From Desulfoluna limicola (GTDB taxonomy: Bacteria > Desulfobacterota > Desulfobacteria > Desulfobacterales > Desulfolunaceae): 64,000 bases of DNA. Positions 9,965 to 17,596 of this stretch are shown here, one piece after another. The DNA lies in the NCBI RefSeq assembly GCF_021654575.1, contig NZ_AP024488.1, positions 4,053,501 to 4,117,500 on the forward strand, given 5' to 3'. Below the pieces are notes generated by a model. It made no database searches. It worked only from the letters and a program-made list of their open reading frames with translations, and was not told the origin of the DNA. The stretch's first letter is position 1; every line of letters starts with the position of its first letter. The position numbers and the translations under genes are program-made.

Positions 9965-10777
9965 TTATGCCAGTCTCCCCAACCCCGCCATCCCCTCCGG
10001 CCGATCCGAAATAACCACCGCCACCCCACTCCTCAAAGCCTTTGCATAATCTTCCTCACTATCCACCGTCCACGCATTCACCCGTTTGCCCAAAAGTCTT
10101 GCCACTTTGAGCCACAGCCTCTCCCCTTTTTCCGGGAACAGCTTAATCTCGGGGTGCAGGGTATCGACTCCGGCAAGGAATCCTTTGATCCCGGACCTAT
10201 TCACAAGGGTGTTTAGTTTGTAGGTAAACCGCTTTTTGTCTTCGACGTTCAGGACCCGGTCGTCCTGACGAAAGAGGTAGGCAGTTTCGATGGTGGGGTG
10301 AAAGAGACGTATCGTTAAAAGAGTATTGATGTCGAAGGAGGAGACGATCACTTGGTCGTCGATGCCGTGGTGTTTGATCACCTTCATGGCTGCTTTGGCG
10401 GTGCGGCAGAGGAGTGTGTTGCTGGATTTTATTTCGACGTTGAAGACGGCCTGGGGCCGTTTCTTTATTAACCGGCAGGTCTCGTCGAAGGTGGGGATGG
10501 CGATGTCTTTGGTGAGGCCGAGGCGCTGGATCTCGGCGAGAGTCCCCTGCCAGGGAAAAATCGAAAATTCGGCGTTCAGGAACCACCGGTTCACCACCAC
10601 GAGTTTGCCGTCGAGGGTGGTCTCCACATCAATCTCGATGCCGTCGGCCCCGACGTTAAATGCCCGTTCAAAGGCCGCAAGGGTGTTTTCCGGGACGTCG
10701 GCTTTTCGGGAGCCTCGGTGGCCAAGGACGAGTACTTTCTTATCCACCAACAGCTTGTCTATCAGATCCGTTTTCAC
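9965..10777 (-). CDS. Glycerophosphodiester phosphodiesterase-like protein
   Basis: 270 residues with the GDPD TIM-barrel signature: LGHRGS (H20, R21), VPENTLAAF (E30, N31), DGIEIDVETTLDG (E48, D50) and C-terminal VNAWTVDSEEDYAKALRSGVAVVISDRP. These enzymes hydrolyse glycerophosphodiesters to sn-glycerol-3-phosphate and an alcohol. Oddly, the second catalytic His of the usual VVxHD motif is replaced: the segment reads LVVVNRWFLN, with Asn63 at that position. Activity may be lost or altered. No signal peptide, so cytoplasmic. It marks the return from the AT-rich block to normal GC-rich coding. Confidence 0.85.
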   Translation of the reverse strand: MKTDLIDKLLVDKKVLVLGHRGSRKADVPENTLAAFERAFNVGADGIEIDVETTLDGKLVVVNRWFLNAEFSIFPWQGTLAEIQRLGLTKDIAIPTFDETCRLIKKRPQAVFNVEIKSSNTLLCRTAKAAMKVIKHHGIDDQVIVSSFDINTLLTIRLFHPTIETAYLFRQDDRVLNVEDKKRFTYKLNTLVNRSGIKGFLAGVDTLHPEIKLFPEKGERLWLKVARLLGKRVNAWTVDSEEDYAKALRSGVAVVISDRPEGMAGLGRLA

Positions 10778-10913
10778 GCTTAACCTGCCATTTCACTTCA
10801 GCATTTATATTTCTTTACCCAAGCAAGCGAGGATAACGATAAATCCTATAAAGCTATTTAGCAAGCAGGATTGTGCAGGATAGTGGGTTGTTCTTTCTAA
10901 AGGAAAAAGCAAA

Positions 10914-10975
10914 GCCTCCGGCGGCAGGGTGGGCCACATTGAAAGGGGGGATCCAAGGCCCTGTCACGGCCAGGG
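10914..10975 (+). repeat. GCCTCCGGCGG repeat, degraded copy
   Basis: Box at 10914, then a degraded first hairpin (CAGGGTGGGCCACATTG) and a remnant of the second. The gap 10778-11339 holds this copy and a complete copy at 11124-11295, separated by about 150 bp in which I see no gene, only the short motif TGCCTTCTATGG near 11090. Confidence 0.65.
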
Positions 10976-11123
10976 GGGTCATGTGCTTTTTTCGGGCGTC
11001 TAAAAAGGCGAACGAATCGTATTTGTCTTCCCTTCGTCAATGGATTTCGATATCTGTTCTTTTTGGTATTCCTGCAGGAACAATAAGCGATGCCTTCTAT
11101 GGTTAAAGTTCGGTAACAGAAGT

Positions 11124-11295
11124 GCCTCCGGCGGCGAGGTGTGCCACCTCGAAAGCAGGTTGCAAATGCGCTTTGCCCCTCATCCCTCTGGTCAAATCAC
11201 ATTCGCCTTGGGCTTTAGATTTACCCGAGGTTGTTTTTTAAGACCCGTTTATCAAACGTTTCAAAAGCTTGGCTCCCGGCAGGGCCGCCGGAGGC
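11124..11295 (+). repeat. GCCTCCGGCGG repeat, complete copy with both ends
   Basis: A 172-bp element bounded by GCCTCCGGCGGC (11124) and its reverse complement CCGCCGGAGGC (11285-11295). Inside: hairpin 1 (CGAGGTG/CACCTCG), hairpin 2 with arms around GCAAATG/CATTCGC, then a second half with TTTATCAAACGTTTCAAAAG and CCCGGCAGGG. It lies immediately upstream of the Fnr-type gene, so it may form part of its leader. Confidence 0.8.
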
Positions 11296-11339
11296 TTTCT
11301 GGGGAGCCTGTACTTCAGCACCTAACCGTAGGCGTATAT

Positions 11340-12032
11340 ATGGACAAACAAACCGCCCGACGAATCATCGACGCGCTGACATTGGACAGCAATTTAAACC
11401 GCGCAACGGAGTCGTCACTTGCCGAGCTGGCTCAACACGCGCGTATACTGGACTTCGCAAGAGGCGACTGCATATTCAATATCGGGGATGAATCGAAACA
11501 TGTCTACCTGGTGGAAACCGGGCGCGTTGTCCTGTCGAAAGAAACGCCATCAGGAAAAGTGTTCACCTTTTTAATCGCGATGGGGGGCATGCCGCTGAAC
11601 GCGGTAACCTGCTTCATGGAAAGGCCCAGGTTCTTCTCTGCTCGTGTTGCCGAGGAGTCAACCGTCATCTCGATTCCCGGACCGATCTTCAAACAGTGGG
11701 TGCTCAAGCACCCCGAGGTGGCAGCGGGCATTCTGGCCACCCTGGGGGATTTGCTGGACAGCGCCTACACCCGCCTTTTGGATGTGATCGATGAAGGTGC
11801 CGAGAGCCGCATCTTAAATGCCTTGAACATGCTTTCTTTGAGAATCGGACCCGACCTTCCCCTGACAAACAACGATGTCGCCGAACTGACCGGGGTCTCT
11901 CGGGAAACGGCGGCGCGGGTTATATCCAACCTGCACAAGCATGGCCTGATCTCCAAGTCACGGGGCGCCATAAAAATCCTCACCACCCTCCAACCGGATG
12001 ATGTGTCCACCAACCCTTTCTTCATTCTGTAA
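11340..12032 (+). CDS. Crp/Fnr-family transcriptional regulator
   Basis: A 230-residue regulator: N-terminal cyclic-nucleotide-binding-like beta barrel (about 30-140, with GDESKHVYLVETGRVVLSK) and C-terminal winged helix with LTNNDVAELTGVSRETAARVISNLHKHGLI as the recognition region. It lacks the N-terminal cysteine cluster of true Fnr, so it is not an obvious Fe-S oxygen sensor. ATG at 11340 follows a weak TAGGCG site; longer upstream frames run through repeat DNA and are unlikely. It is followed by the DUF190/DUF554 pair on the same strand, which it may regulate; that is inferred from position only. Confidence 0.85.
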   Translation: MDKQTARRIIDALTLDSNLNRATESSLAELAQHARILDFARGDCIFNIGDESKHVYLVETGRVVLSKETPSGKVFTFLIAMGGMPLNAVTCFMERPRFFSARVAEESTVISIPGPIFKQWVLKHPEVAAGILATLGDLLDSAYTRLLDVIDEGAESRILNALNMLSLRIGPDLPLTNNDVAELTGVSRETAARVISNLHKHGLISKSRGAIKILTTLQPDDVSTNPFFIL

Positions 12033-12140
12033 GCCTTTCACCCCCCTTCAGTGATGCCGGTCATTGAGCCATACGGCACATCGGGATACCCTGCCTTCGC
12101 TGTTATGGATATGATTTGAACCGTTGTGGAGGCGCACAGT

Positions 12141-12458
12141 ATGGACGGATATTTCGTTACCTTTTTCACCCAGCAAAATCGTACATACCGGGACATGCCG
12201 ATTGCAAAGTGGATTATTGAAGAGGCAACGCAACTCGGTGTCCGCGGAGCCACGCTCATGTCCGGACGGGAAGGGTTCGGCCACGACGGACGCTTCCATT
12301 CCGAAAACTATTTCGACCAGGAAGACCCGCCGTTACAGGTTTCCATGGCGCTCACGTGCGATGAGTGTGACAGGCTGATGGACCGCCTCAAAGAGAACCA
12401 GCTGCGCGTTTTTTACACGAAGCCCAAGATCGAATTTGGCTTTACCTCCGAAGGCTGA
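12141..12458 (+). CDS. DUF190 (PII-like) protein
   Basis: A 105-residue protein of the DUF190 family: GYFVTFFTQQNRTYRDMPIAKWIIEEA, GVRGATLMSGREGFGHDG, QVSMALTCDECDRLMDRL. The family has a PII-like alpha/beta fold and is often encoded beside transporters (for example CrcB-type fluoride exporters), where it may sense a nucleotide or ion. ATG 12141 has an ideal GGAGG eight bases upstream; a GTG five codons earlier would bury that site. It precedes a DUF554 membrane protein by 151 bp, so the two may form a sensor-transporter unit. Confidence 0.85.
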   Translation: MDGYFVTFFTQQNRTYRDMPIAKWIIEEATQLGVRGATLMSGREGFGHDGRFHSENYFDQEDPPLQVSMALTCDECDRLMDRLKENQLRVFYTKPKIEFGFTSEG

Positions 12459-12609
12459 CGGACACCCCCACCCATCTCTATTTTCAAGCGTCATGGTCCG
12501 GTGAACGGCCCATCGACCAGCCATCCGGGCCATCTTTTCCGATGCTCCGGTATTTTTTGTATCAAAAAAGCGGAACACGGCCATTGAGCATGCCGCCAAA
12601 GGAAGACAT

Positions 12610-13323
12610 ATGATTGGTCCTTACATTAACGGAGCGGCAGTTCTTGTCGGAAGCATAGCTGGCGCACTCATCGGCCCGCGACTCAATTCAAACCTCAAAC
12701 GTCAGATGCCCATGGTGTTTGGCATCGCCTCCATGGGGTTGGGGGTGGTTATGATCGGCAAAGTTATGTTTCTTGCTCCGGTTGTCCTGGCACTGGTTGT
12801 GGGGGCCCTTTTGGGGGAACTGGTCCAACTGGAAGCCTTGATACAAAAGGCCGCCGGAAGCGCCCGAACCTGGGTTGATAAACTCACGCGGCCGTCCGGG
12901 GACCTGAGCCAGGAGGAATTCCTCGACAAATTCGTGGCGCTTCTGGTGCTTTTCTCCATGAGCGGGACGGGCATCTATGGTGCCATGAGCGAAGGGATGA
13001 CCGGAGACCCCACCCTGCTCATCGTCAAAGCCATTCTGGATTTGTTCACGGCTCCCATCTTCGCTTCAAGCATGGGGTTTACGGTGGCGATATTGGTCAT
13101 CCCTCAGTTTGCCATCCAGGTGGCGTTATTTTTTGGCGCCTCACTCATCCTCCCCCTCGCAACGCCTGACATGCTGGCGGACTTTTCCGCGTGTGGCGGG
13201 TTGATCATGCTGGCCACCGGGTTCCGTATCTGCGGGATCAAACAATTTCCTGTCGCCAACATGATTCCGGCTCTGTTTCTTGTGATGCCGTTGTCCTGGC
13301 TCTGGGTGACGTACCTGGGGTAA
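12610..13323 (+). CDS. DUF554 membrane protein
   Basis: A 237-residue integral membrane protein with about seven hydrophobic segments, matching the DUF554 (YdfK-like) family: start MIGPYINGAAVLVGSIAGALIG, middle LDLFTAPIFASSMGFTVA and end LATGFRICGIKQFPVANMIPALF. Function is unknown; the fold suggests a transporter or channel. A GGAAG site lies seven bases before the ATG. It probably forms a transcription unit with the DUF190 gene. The stop is followed by a 7-bp tandem repeat block. Confidence 0.88.
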   Translation: MIGPYINGAAVLVGSIAGALIGPRLNSNLKRQMPMVFGIASMGLGVVMIGKVMFLAPVVLALVVGALLGELVQLEALIQKAAGSARTWVDKLTRPSGDLSQEEFLDKFVALLVLFSMSGTGIYGAMSEGMTGDPTLLIVKAILDLFTAPIFASSMGFTVAILVIPQFAIQVALFFGASLILPLATPDMLADFSACGGLIMLATGFRICGIKQFPVANMIPALFLVMPLSWLWVTYLG

Positions 13324-13358
13324 CGGCAAAAAAAGCGTTCCTGGTGCCGTCCAATGCA

Positions 13359-13394
13359 AGGCTAAAGGCTAAAGGCTAAAGGCTAAAGGCTAAA
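13359..13394 (+). repeat. AAGGCTA tandem repeat (x5)
   Basis: Five uninterrupted copies of the heptamer AAGGCTA begin 36 bp after the DUF554 stop. A four-copy version lies at 26967-26997. Both are followed by similar text (CAGRCCATAGG, GGCAAG, then CGGCGCAGCCGC and CTTCATGG), so the two sites descend from one composite block. Confidence 0.85.
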
Positions 13395-13578
13395 AAACAG
13401 ACCATAGGTGCCAGGTGATTGGCAAGGGCTTGCTGTTTTCCAAATACCCTTGCCCTTCTGCGGCGCAGCCGCATTCATGTCCTTCATGGTTAAAAAAGTG
13501 AATAAAGCATAAACCATGAAGAGCATGAAGCGCCCTTCGGGCTGCATTAAGGGGGAGGCAGAAACCAAAACCGTTGCT

Positions 13579-13694
13579 CACGGGCCACGCCCGTCAGCGA
13601 ATGTGACAACCCGAGGCACGAGGGTTGGAGCATTCGAACCCGCTTTCGAGGTATTTTTGCCTAATGTGGCTTCGCCACCCTCGCCGCCGGAGGC
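13579..13694 (-). repeat. GCCTCCGGCGG repeat, reverse orientation
   Basis: Reading on the minus strand: box (13694 downwards), a degraded first hairpin, the AAGCGGGT linker, hairpin 2 with arms CGAATG/CATTCG around the loop GAGGCACGA, and terminal hairpin ACGGGC/GCCCGT. The gap 13324-14024 also contains the AAGGCTA block, CATGAAG-rich text near 13510, and the element at 13891; I see no gene in it. Confidence 0.75.
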
Positions 13695-13890
13695 CCTTCT
13701 TTTCCTTCGTGCCCTTCCCCTCTTCGTGGTGCACCCCTTCCCTTGCTCTTTCTCCATTCGCCTATCTCGCCCAAGGGCAGCAATCTTCAGGTAGCAAAAC
13801 GGTGCATTCTGGTGGTATGGGTAGATGAAAAACTGTTTCGGTCCATTCGAATGCGTAGGCATACCGACTGGCTCAGACCCAATGAATTAG

Positions 13891-13995
13891 CATCGCCTTT
13901 TGTGGTTCAGCCCCGTTGGGGCTGAACCACAAAAGGCGATGCAACCGAAACGTTTTTTGCGGAGCTTTTTTTCAAAAAAGCGACCCGCCGGAGGC
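13891..13995 (-). repeat. Perfect 24-bp-stem hairpin joined to a GCCTCCGG box
   Basis: 13891-13914 and 13918-13941 are perfect reverse complements (arms start CATCGCCTTTTGTGG) with a GTT loop. A second short hairpin (AGCTTTTTT/AAAAAAGC) and the inverted box CCGCCGGAGGC follow, ending 30 bp before the cyclophilin ATG. It is a variant copy whose long stem replaces the usual hairpin 2. It could stall or terminate transcription in either direction. Confidence 0.8.
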
Positions 13996-14024
13996 ATCTT
14001 CATTCATCCCACTCAGGAGACACC

Positions 14025-14633
14025 ATGAAACTCTATAGATCATTACTGCTCAGTCTGATTGTTCTTCTCTCTGCAAGCTCACTTGTTTTTGGCGCTGAGG
14101 CAAAACAGACCGGTGAGGTCCGGGCTGTCATTGAAACCAACAAGGGCGTGATTAATCTGACGCTGTATGCGGATAAGGCGCCTGTGACCGTTGCCAACTT
14201 TGTGAATCTTGCAAACCGGGGCTACTACGACGGCCTTAAATTTCATCGGGTCATCGACAACTTCATGATCCAGGGCGGATGCCCCCAGGGGACAGGGCGG
14301 GGAAATCCCGGCTACCGGTTTCAGGATGAGTTTCACCCCACGCTTCGCCACAGCGTCCCCGGTATTCTCTCCATGGCAAACTCAGGGCCCGGCACCAACG
14401 GCAGCCAGTTTTTCATCACCCACGTTAAAACCCCCTGGCTTGATAACAAGCATACCGTCTTCGGAGCTGTGGTTAGTGACACGGACCAGGATGTGGTCAA
14501 CAAGATCCGACGTGGCGATCGCATCATGAAGATCACCATCACGGGTGATACAAGCGGGTTGCTTGAGGGGCAGAAAGAGAATGTTGCGACGTGGGACAGG
14601 GTTCTGGATTTGAATTATCCGAGAAAGAGATAA
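14025..14633 (+). CDS. Exported peptidyl-prolyl cis-trans isomerase (cyclophilin)
   Basis: A 202-residue cyclophilin-type PPIase that catalyses prolyl isomerisation during folding. Residues 1-24 are a signal peptide ending VFGAEA, placing it in the periplasm. Family motifs are complete: [30 protein letters not shown] (catalytic Arg in FHRV), [16 protein letters not shown] and [14 protein letters not shown] 14025 follows CAGGAG at good spacing. Length is normal for a periplasmic PpiA. It stands alone between repeat blocks, so it is probably monocistronic. Confidence 0.93.
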   Translation: MKLYRSLLLSLIVLLSASSLVFGAEAKQTGEVRAVIETNKGVINLTLYADKAPVTVANFVNLANRGYYDGLKFHRVIDNFMIQGGCPQGTGRGNPGYRFQDEFHPTLRHSVPGILSMANSGPGTNGSQFFITHVKTPWLDNKHTVFGAVVSDTDQDVVNKIRRGDRIMKITITGDTSGLLEGQKENVATWDRVLDLNYPRKR

Positions 14634-14640
14634 AAAAGAC

Positions 14641-14776
14641 GTTCTTGGTTCTTCGTTCCTGGTTCTTCGTTCTTAGTTCAAGGAGTCGCTACGCGAGCCA
14701 GTGGTAAGAAAAAAAGCGTTCTTGGTGCCTGGTTCTTCGTTCTTGGTTCGAGGAGTCGCTACGCGAGCCAGTGAAT
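14641..14776 (+). repeat. GTTCTTGG/GTTCTTCG decamer repeats, two direct copies
   Basis: Two about 62-bp direct copies (14641-14703, 14717-14776) of phrases such as GTTCTTGGTTCTTCGTTC ending GGAGTCGCTACGCGAGCCAG. Related copies occur at 16866, 18693 (inverse), 22799 (inverse), 27108, 28048 (inverse) and 47703. The unit itself is built from shorter GGTTCTTCGTTC-like words. Non-coding as far as I can tell. Confidence 0.8.
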
Positions 14777-14931
14777 AGGCAAAAACCACTACCGTTATTC
14801 ACGGGCAACGCCCGTCAGCGAATGTGACAGCCCCAGGCACGTAAGTTGATGCGAATACCGTTCAAGTTACAGTAACGCATCCTGGCACTTCGATGCTTGT
14901 GACCCTGCATGCGCAAACCGACAGCATTTGT

Positions 14932-15038
14932 GTCGGGCGAAGCCCGAGGCGAACGCCCTTGTGCTTTGACCCGAGGAACGAGGGACAAAGCGCAAGGGCA
15001 ATGTGCTTTCGAGGTGGCTCCACCTCGCCGCCGGAGGC
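14932..15038 (-). repeat. GCCTCCGGCGG repeat, reverse orientation
   Basis: On the minus strand the box directly follows the eutH stop. Hairpin 1 has a CCACCTCG arm; hairpin 2 pairs GCGCAAGGGC with GCCCTTGTGC around the loop GAGGAACGAGGG; terminal hairpin TCGGGC/GCCCGA. A separate fragment (hairpin 3 and part of hairpin 2) sits at 14800-14843. With the decamer repeats this fills most of the gap 14634-15052; no gene seen. Confidence 0.8.
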
Positions 15039-15052
15039 AGGCTTTTATCCGG

Positions 15053-16126
15053 CTATACCAGCTCTCTGGTCATTACCAAGGCCAACACAACGGCGCAGGC
15101 GCCTGCGATGAGTTTGCCGAGGACGACGGCTGTGATCATCTCTGGGGCCACGGCGGCGGTGAATCCGAGGTGATCTCCCAGGGCTGCGGTGGCGGGGACG
15201 AGCCAGGCGACGTTGACGATTTTCCCTCTGTTGCTCATCTCTTTGATCATGGCGTAGACGGGGACGGAGTTGGCGAGGGTGAAGACCAGGCCGGCTGCGC
15301 TGGTTGCGTCGAGGCCGATGCGTTTGCCGACGGCGTTGAGGGGTTTATCCAGGGCTTTGACGAGGATGGAGAGGATCGGGAAGGTTCCCAAGAGGACGAT
15401 ACCGATTTGAGCGACAACGGCCATCTGGTCTGCGATGGGGGCCATGCCGGGGATGATCACGATTCCGGTCAGGCTTTGAAAGGCTGCGCACGCAAGGCCG
15501 ACGGTGATGAGGTGAACGATCATCTTCCCGAACCAGATGGAGCCAAAGATCATCTTTTCCGGGGCGAGCTTCAGGCCTGCGGCCAGAGCCACCGACAGGC
15601 AGGCCACGGGGATGGTGTTCTGCGCCACCATGGTCATTTCAAACCCGGCGATGGCCCCGCCAGCGATGCAGCCCACCGGAATGGTGATGAGCCCGATCAG
15701 CAGTCCTTTTGCAAAAAAGGCTTCATCTTCTTTGTCGATGATGGCCAGCCCCACAGGAATGGAGAAGACAAGGGTGCAGCCCAGCATGGAGGCCACGATG
15801 GCACCGGCCAGTTGCCCGGCCTGCTTGTTGATGGCCAGTTCCATGGCCAGGGGGTAGCCGCCCATGTCGTTTGCCAGGATCGAACCGAACATGGCCGGGT
15901 CAGAGCCCATGGCGGTGAGCGCCGGTGTGATGATGGGGCCGAGGGTCTTTGAGATCACCGGGGCCAGGGTCATGATCCCCACCATGCCCAGGGCAAGGGG
16001 CCCGATGGCCTGAAACCCCTCTTCAAATTTTTCTCCGAGGCCGAATCTGTTGCCGAGGATTCTGTCCAACCCGCCAAGCAAGATCCCAACCGCCATTACC
16101 CACAAAATCATGTCATCAAACGCCAT
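15053..16126 (-). CDS. eutH: Ethanolamine transporter EutH
   Basis: A 357-residue polytopic membrane protein with EutH features throughout: LGGLDRILGNRFGLGEKFEEGF near the start, then APVISKTLGPIITP, SILANDMGGYPLAMEL and LVPATAALGDHLGFTA. EutH is a membrane protein facilitating ethanolamine entry. Length is that of the family (about 350-410). No eut enzymes or microcompartment genes lie in the window, so it is an orphan here and may supply ethanolamine for an ammonia-lyase encoded elsewhere. GGAATGAAGC precedes the ATG. Confidence 0.92.
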   Translation of the reverse strand: MAFDDMILWVMAVGILLGGLDRILGNRFGLGEKFEEGFQAIGPLALGMVGIMTLAPVISKTLGPIITPALTAMGSDPAMFGSILANDMGGYPLAMELAINKQAGQLAGAIVASMLGCTLVFSIPVGLAIIDKEDEAFFAKGLLIGLITIPVGCIAGGAIAGFEMTMVAQNTIPVACLSVALAAGLKLAPEKMIFGSIWFGKMIVHLITVGLACAAFQSLTGIVIIPGMAPIADQMAVVAQIGIVLLGTFPILSILVKALDKPLNAVGKRIGLDATSAAGLVFTLANSVPVYAMIKEMSNRGKIVNVAWLVPATAALGDHLGFTAAVAPEMITAVVLGKLIAGACAVVLALVMTRELV

Positions 16127-16183
16127 GCTTCATTCCAATCCATCGTGTGTCACTCTGTAAGAGCCTGAAAAAACAAAAATCGT

Positions 16184-16388
16184 GCCTCCGGCGGCCAAGG
16201 GCTGCGCCTGTGAATAACCGAAGAGGTTATCCAAGATCCTTCATGCAGCCCGAAGGGCTCTTCATGGTTTTTTATAAAAAGGGTGAACCATGACGTGAGC
16301 TGAATCGGGTTGACTTTGGCCGCACTAACTCCGACGGCCAGGTTGCCACAGCGTTTTCCCCTCGTTTCTCGGGTTAAATCGCTGCGGC
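16184..16388 (+). repeat. Two damaged GCCTCCGG-type copies
   Basis: 16184-16212 has the box and part of a hairpin. 16330-16388 has a diverged box (CTCCGACGGCC) and hairpin 2 with arms GCCACAGCG/CGCTGCGGC around CCCTCGTTTCTCGGG. Between them CTTCATG-rich text like that at 13480 and 27080 occurs. The geneless gap 16127-17596 also holds the terminator-like hairpin at 16489, the repeat at 16599, a GTTC-type copy near 16866 and the repeat at 17202; I support no gene in it. Confidence 0.65.
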
Positions 16389-16483
16389 GTGTTCAGGGAG
16401 ACATACCCCGGAAGGAGGTTCTTGGGCAAGGGGCGTGATAGATCGGCAGGGGGACGCTCATGGTTCGATGGGGCTTCACTGTG

Positions 16484-16520
16484 AGCCAAAAAAAACCAGC
16501 CCCACCCGTTTAAGGGTGAG
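16484..16520 (-). terminator. Rho-independent terminator-like hairpin, minus strand
   Basis: On the minus strand a stem (CCTCACCC / GGGTGGGG, loop TTAAAC, extended by CCAGG/CTGG) is followed by eight T residues. No gene on the minus strand within 1 kb upstream (to the right) explains it, so it may end an unrecognised transcript or antisense RNA. Confidence 0.5.
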
Positions 16521-16598
16521 GCCTGGCTCAACACAGGAGGGAGTGGGTGGAAGGCTAAAGGACCGGTGGGCTCAATAAAAAGGGTGGGACTCATTCTT

Positions 16599-16830
16599 AA
16601 CCCGGATATTTCATGAGAATGCAATCGGGTCGAAACAAAGGCTCGTTATTGCTGATGGTGACTGCGAGTGATTAAGATATTTTAAAAACGCAACACGTCA
16701 TTCACGGTTTCCTGCTCGCTTTTCTCACCCTTCGGGCGCGGCACCCTTTATCGTCATCGTTTCATTCAGCATGTGGGCGGATCATCTATTAAGGCCTTGC
16801 CCATGCGCCTACCGTTATAGAGCATGCACA
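16599..16830. repeat. CCGGATATTTC element, diverged copy
   Basis: Begins AACCCGGATATTTCATGAG (16599-16617) like the 248-bp element at 19916, and shares TTCACGG and TTTTCTCACCCTTCGGGCG further in. The right half is diverged and I cannot find the second terminal repeat. Confidence 0.6.
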
Positions 16831-17201
16831 CGAGTTACGCTGTGAAGCGCATCACTATTGGGGGGAAAAAGCGTTCTTGGTGCTTGGTTCGAGGCGTCGC
16901 TGCGCTCGGCCAGTGAATTGTGAGTGGTGAGTAGTGAATAGCGTAAAAAGCGGTCCTGGTTCTCCGTTTCCCTTCCCCATCTGTGCTCATCTGTGGCAAA
17001 AAAAGCAGGCTATAGATCATACTCAGTATGCCCCGATGAATGGCAACTGTAACGCGAGTATTAACCCTTATCGACATTCACACATGGGTCCCCGGTCAAT
17101 TGGTTGTTTGAAGGATGACGTTTTATCGTTGTCTCATGGATAATAACGGTTCTCACACACCGGTCAGCCGGGGAAGACGACATCAAGGGAGTACCGTGAT
17201 T

Positions 17202-17302
17202 CCCGGGCGCAGCCCGTCAGCACATGTGAAGAGCCCGAGGAACGAGGGATCAGAGCATTTGCGAGCTGGGGTCCAGGGGATCAGCCCCTGGCCGCCGGAG
17301 GC
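17202..17302 (-). repeat. GCCTCCGGCGG repeat, reverse orientation
   Basis: Minus-strand order: box, hairpin 1 of the CCAGGGG/CCCCTGG type, hairpin 2 with arms CAAATG/CACATG (imperfect) around GAGGAACGAGGG, and hairpin CGGGC/GCCCG. It lies about 290 bp upstream of the amino-acid binding protein gene. Confidence 0.75.
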
Positions 17303-17489
17303 TGCTTTTCCACCCTTCTTCGTGTCCCTCCCCTCTTTCGTGGTGAACCGGTCATTTGCCCTGCTTCCCACGGATTCAACTTGACATATTTGCCGCCCGG
17401 CAATACATACCAAGCTTTTGTTTTGACTTGATGGATCTGTAAAACGCGAGACGACGTATCCTGCTCCTCTTAAAGGTGCAACTGCTCCG

Positions 17490-17580
17490 CCATCGGCCCT
17501 GGAATCAGGGGCCATAAAGGGCAGCACCCCGAGCCGGGACGGACAGCCGCTTGTTTGGGGACCCGTCGCCATTGAATAAT
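17490..17580 (+). promoter_or_regulatory. Possible structured 5' leader of the binding-protein gene
   Basis: The stretch before the binding-protein gene is not repeat DNA. It contains a strong hairpin (GGCCCTG, loop GAAT, CAGGGGCC) at about 17499-17517 and further GC-rich complementary pieces up to GGACCCGTCGCC. It matches no riboswitch I know, so this is only a candidate leader. Confidence 0.3.
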
Positions 17581-17596
17581 CTGGAGGAGTACGAAC

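Noticed and set aside
10909..10930. GCAAAGCCTCCGG resembles the core of the GEMM c-di-GMP riboswitch.
   Set aside because: Only that stretch matches; the upstream A-rich motif and the second stem are missing, and the box recurs at gene ends in both orientations, so it is the dispersed repeat.
13359..13394. Short tandem array that might be taken for a CRISPR.
   Set aside because: The units are 7 bp with no spacers and there are no cas genes.
14909..15952. Long plus-strand frame across eutH.
   Set aside because: Antisense shadow of a well-supported membrane protein and partly made of repeat DNA.
16325..16624. 99-codon minus-strand frame in the long gap.
   Set aside because: It spans a hairpin repeat, a terminator-like hairpin and the CCGGATATTTC terminus, has no ribosome site and no family resemblance.
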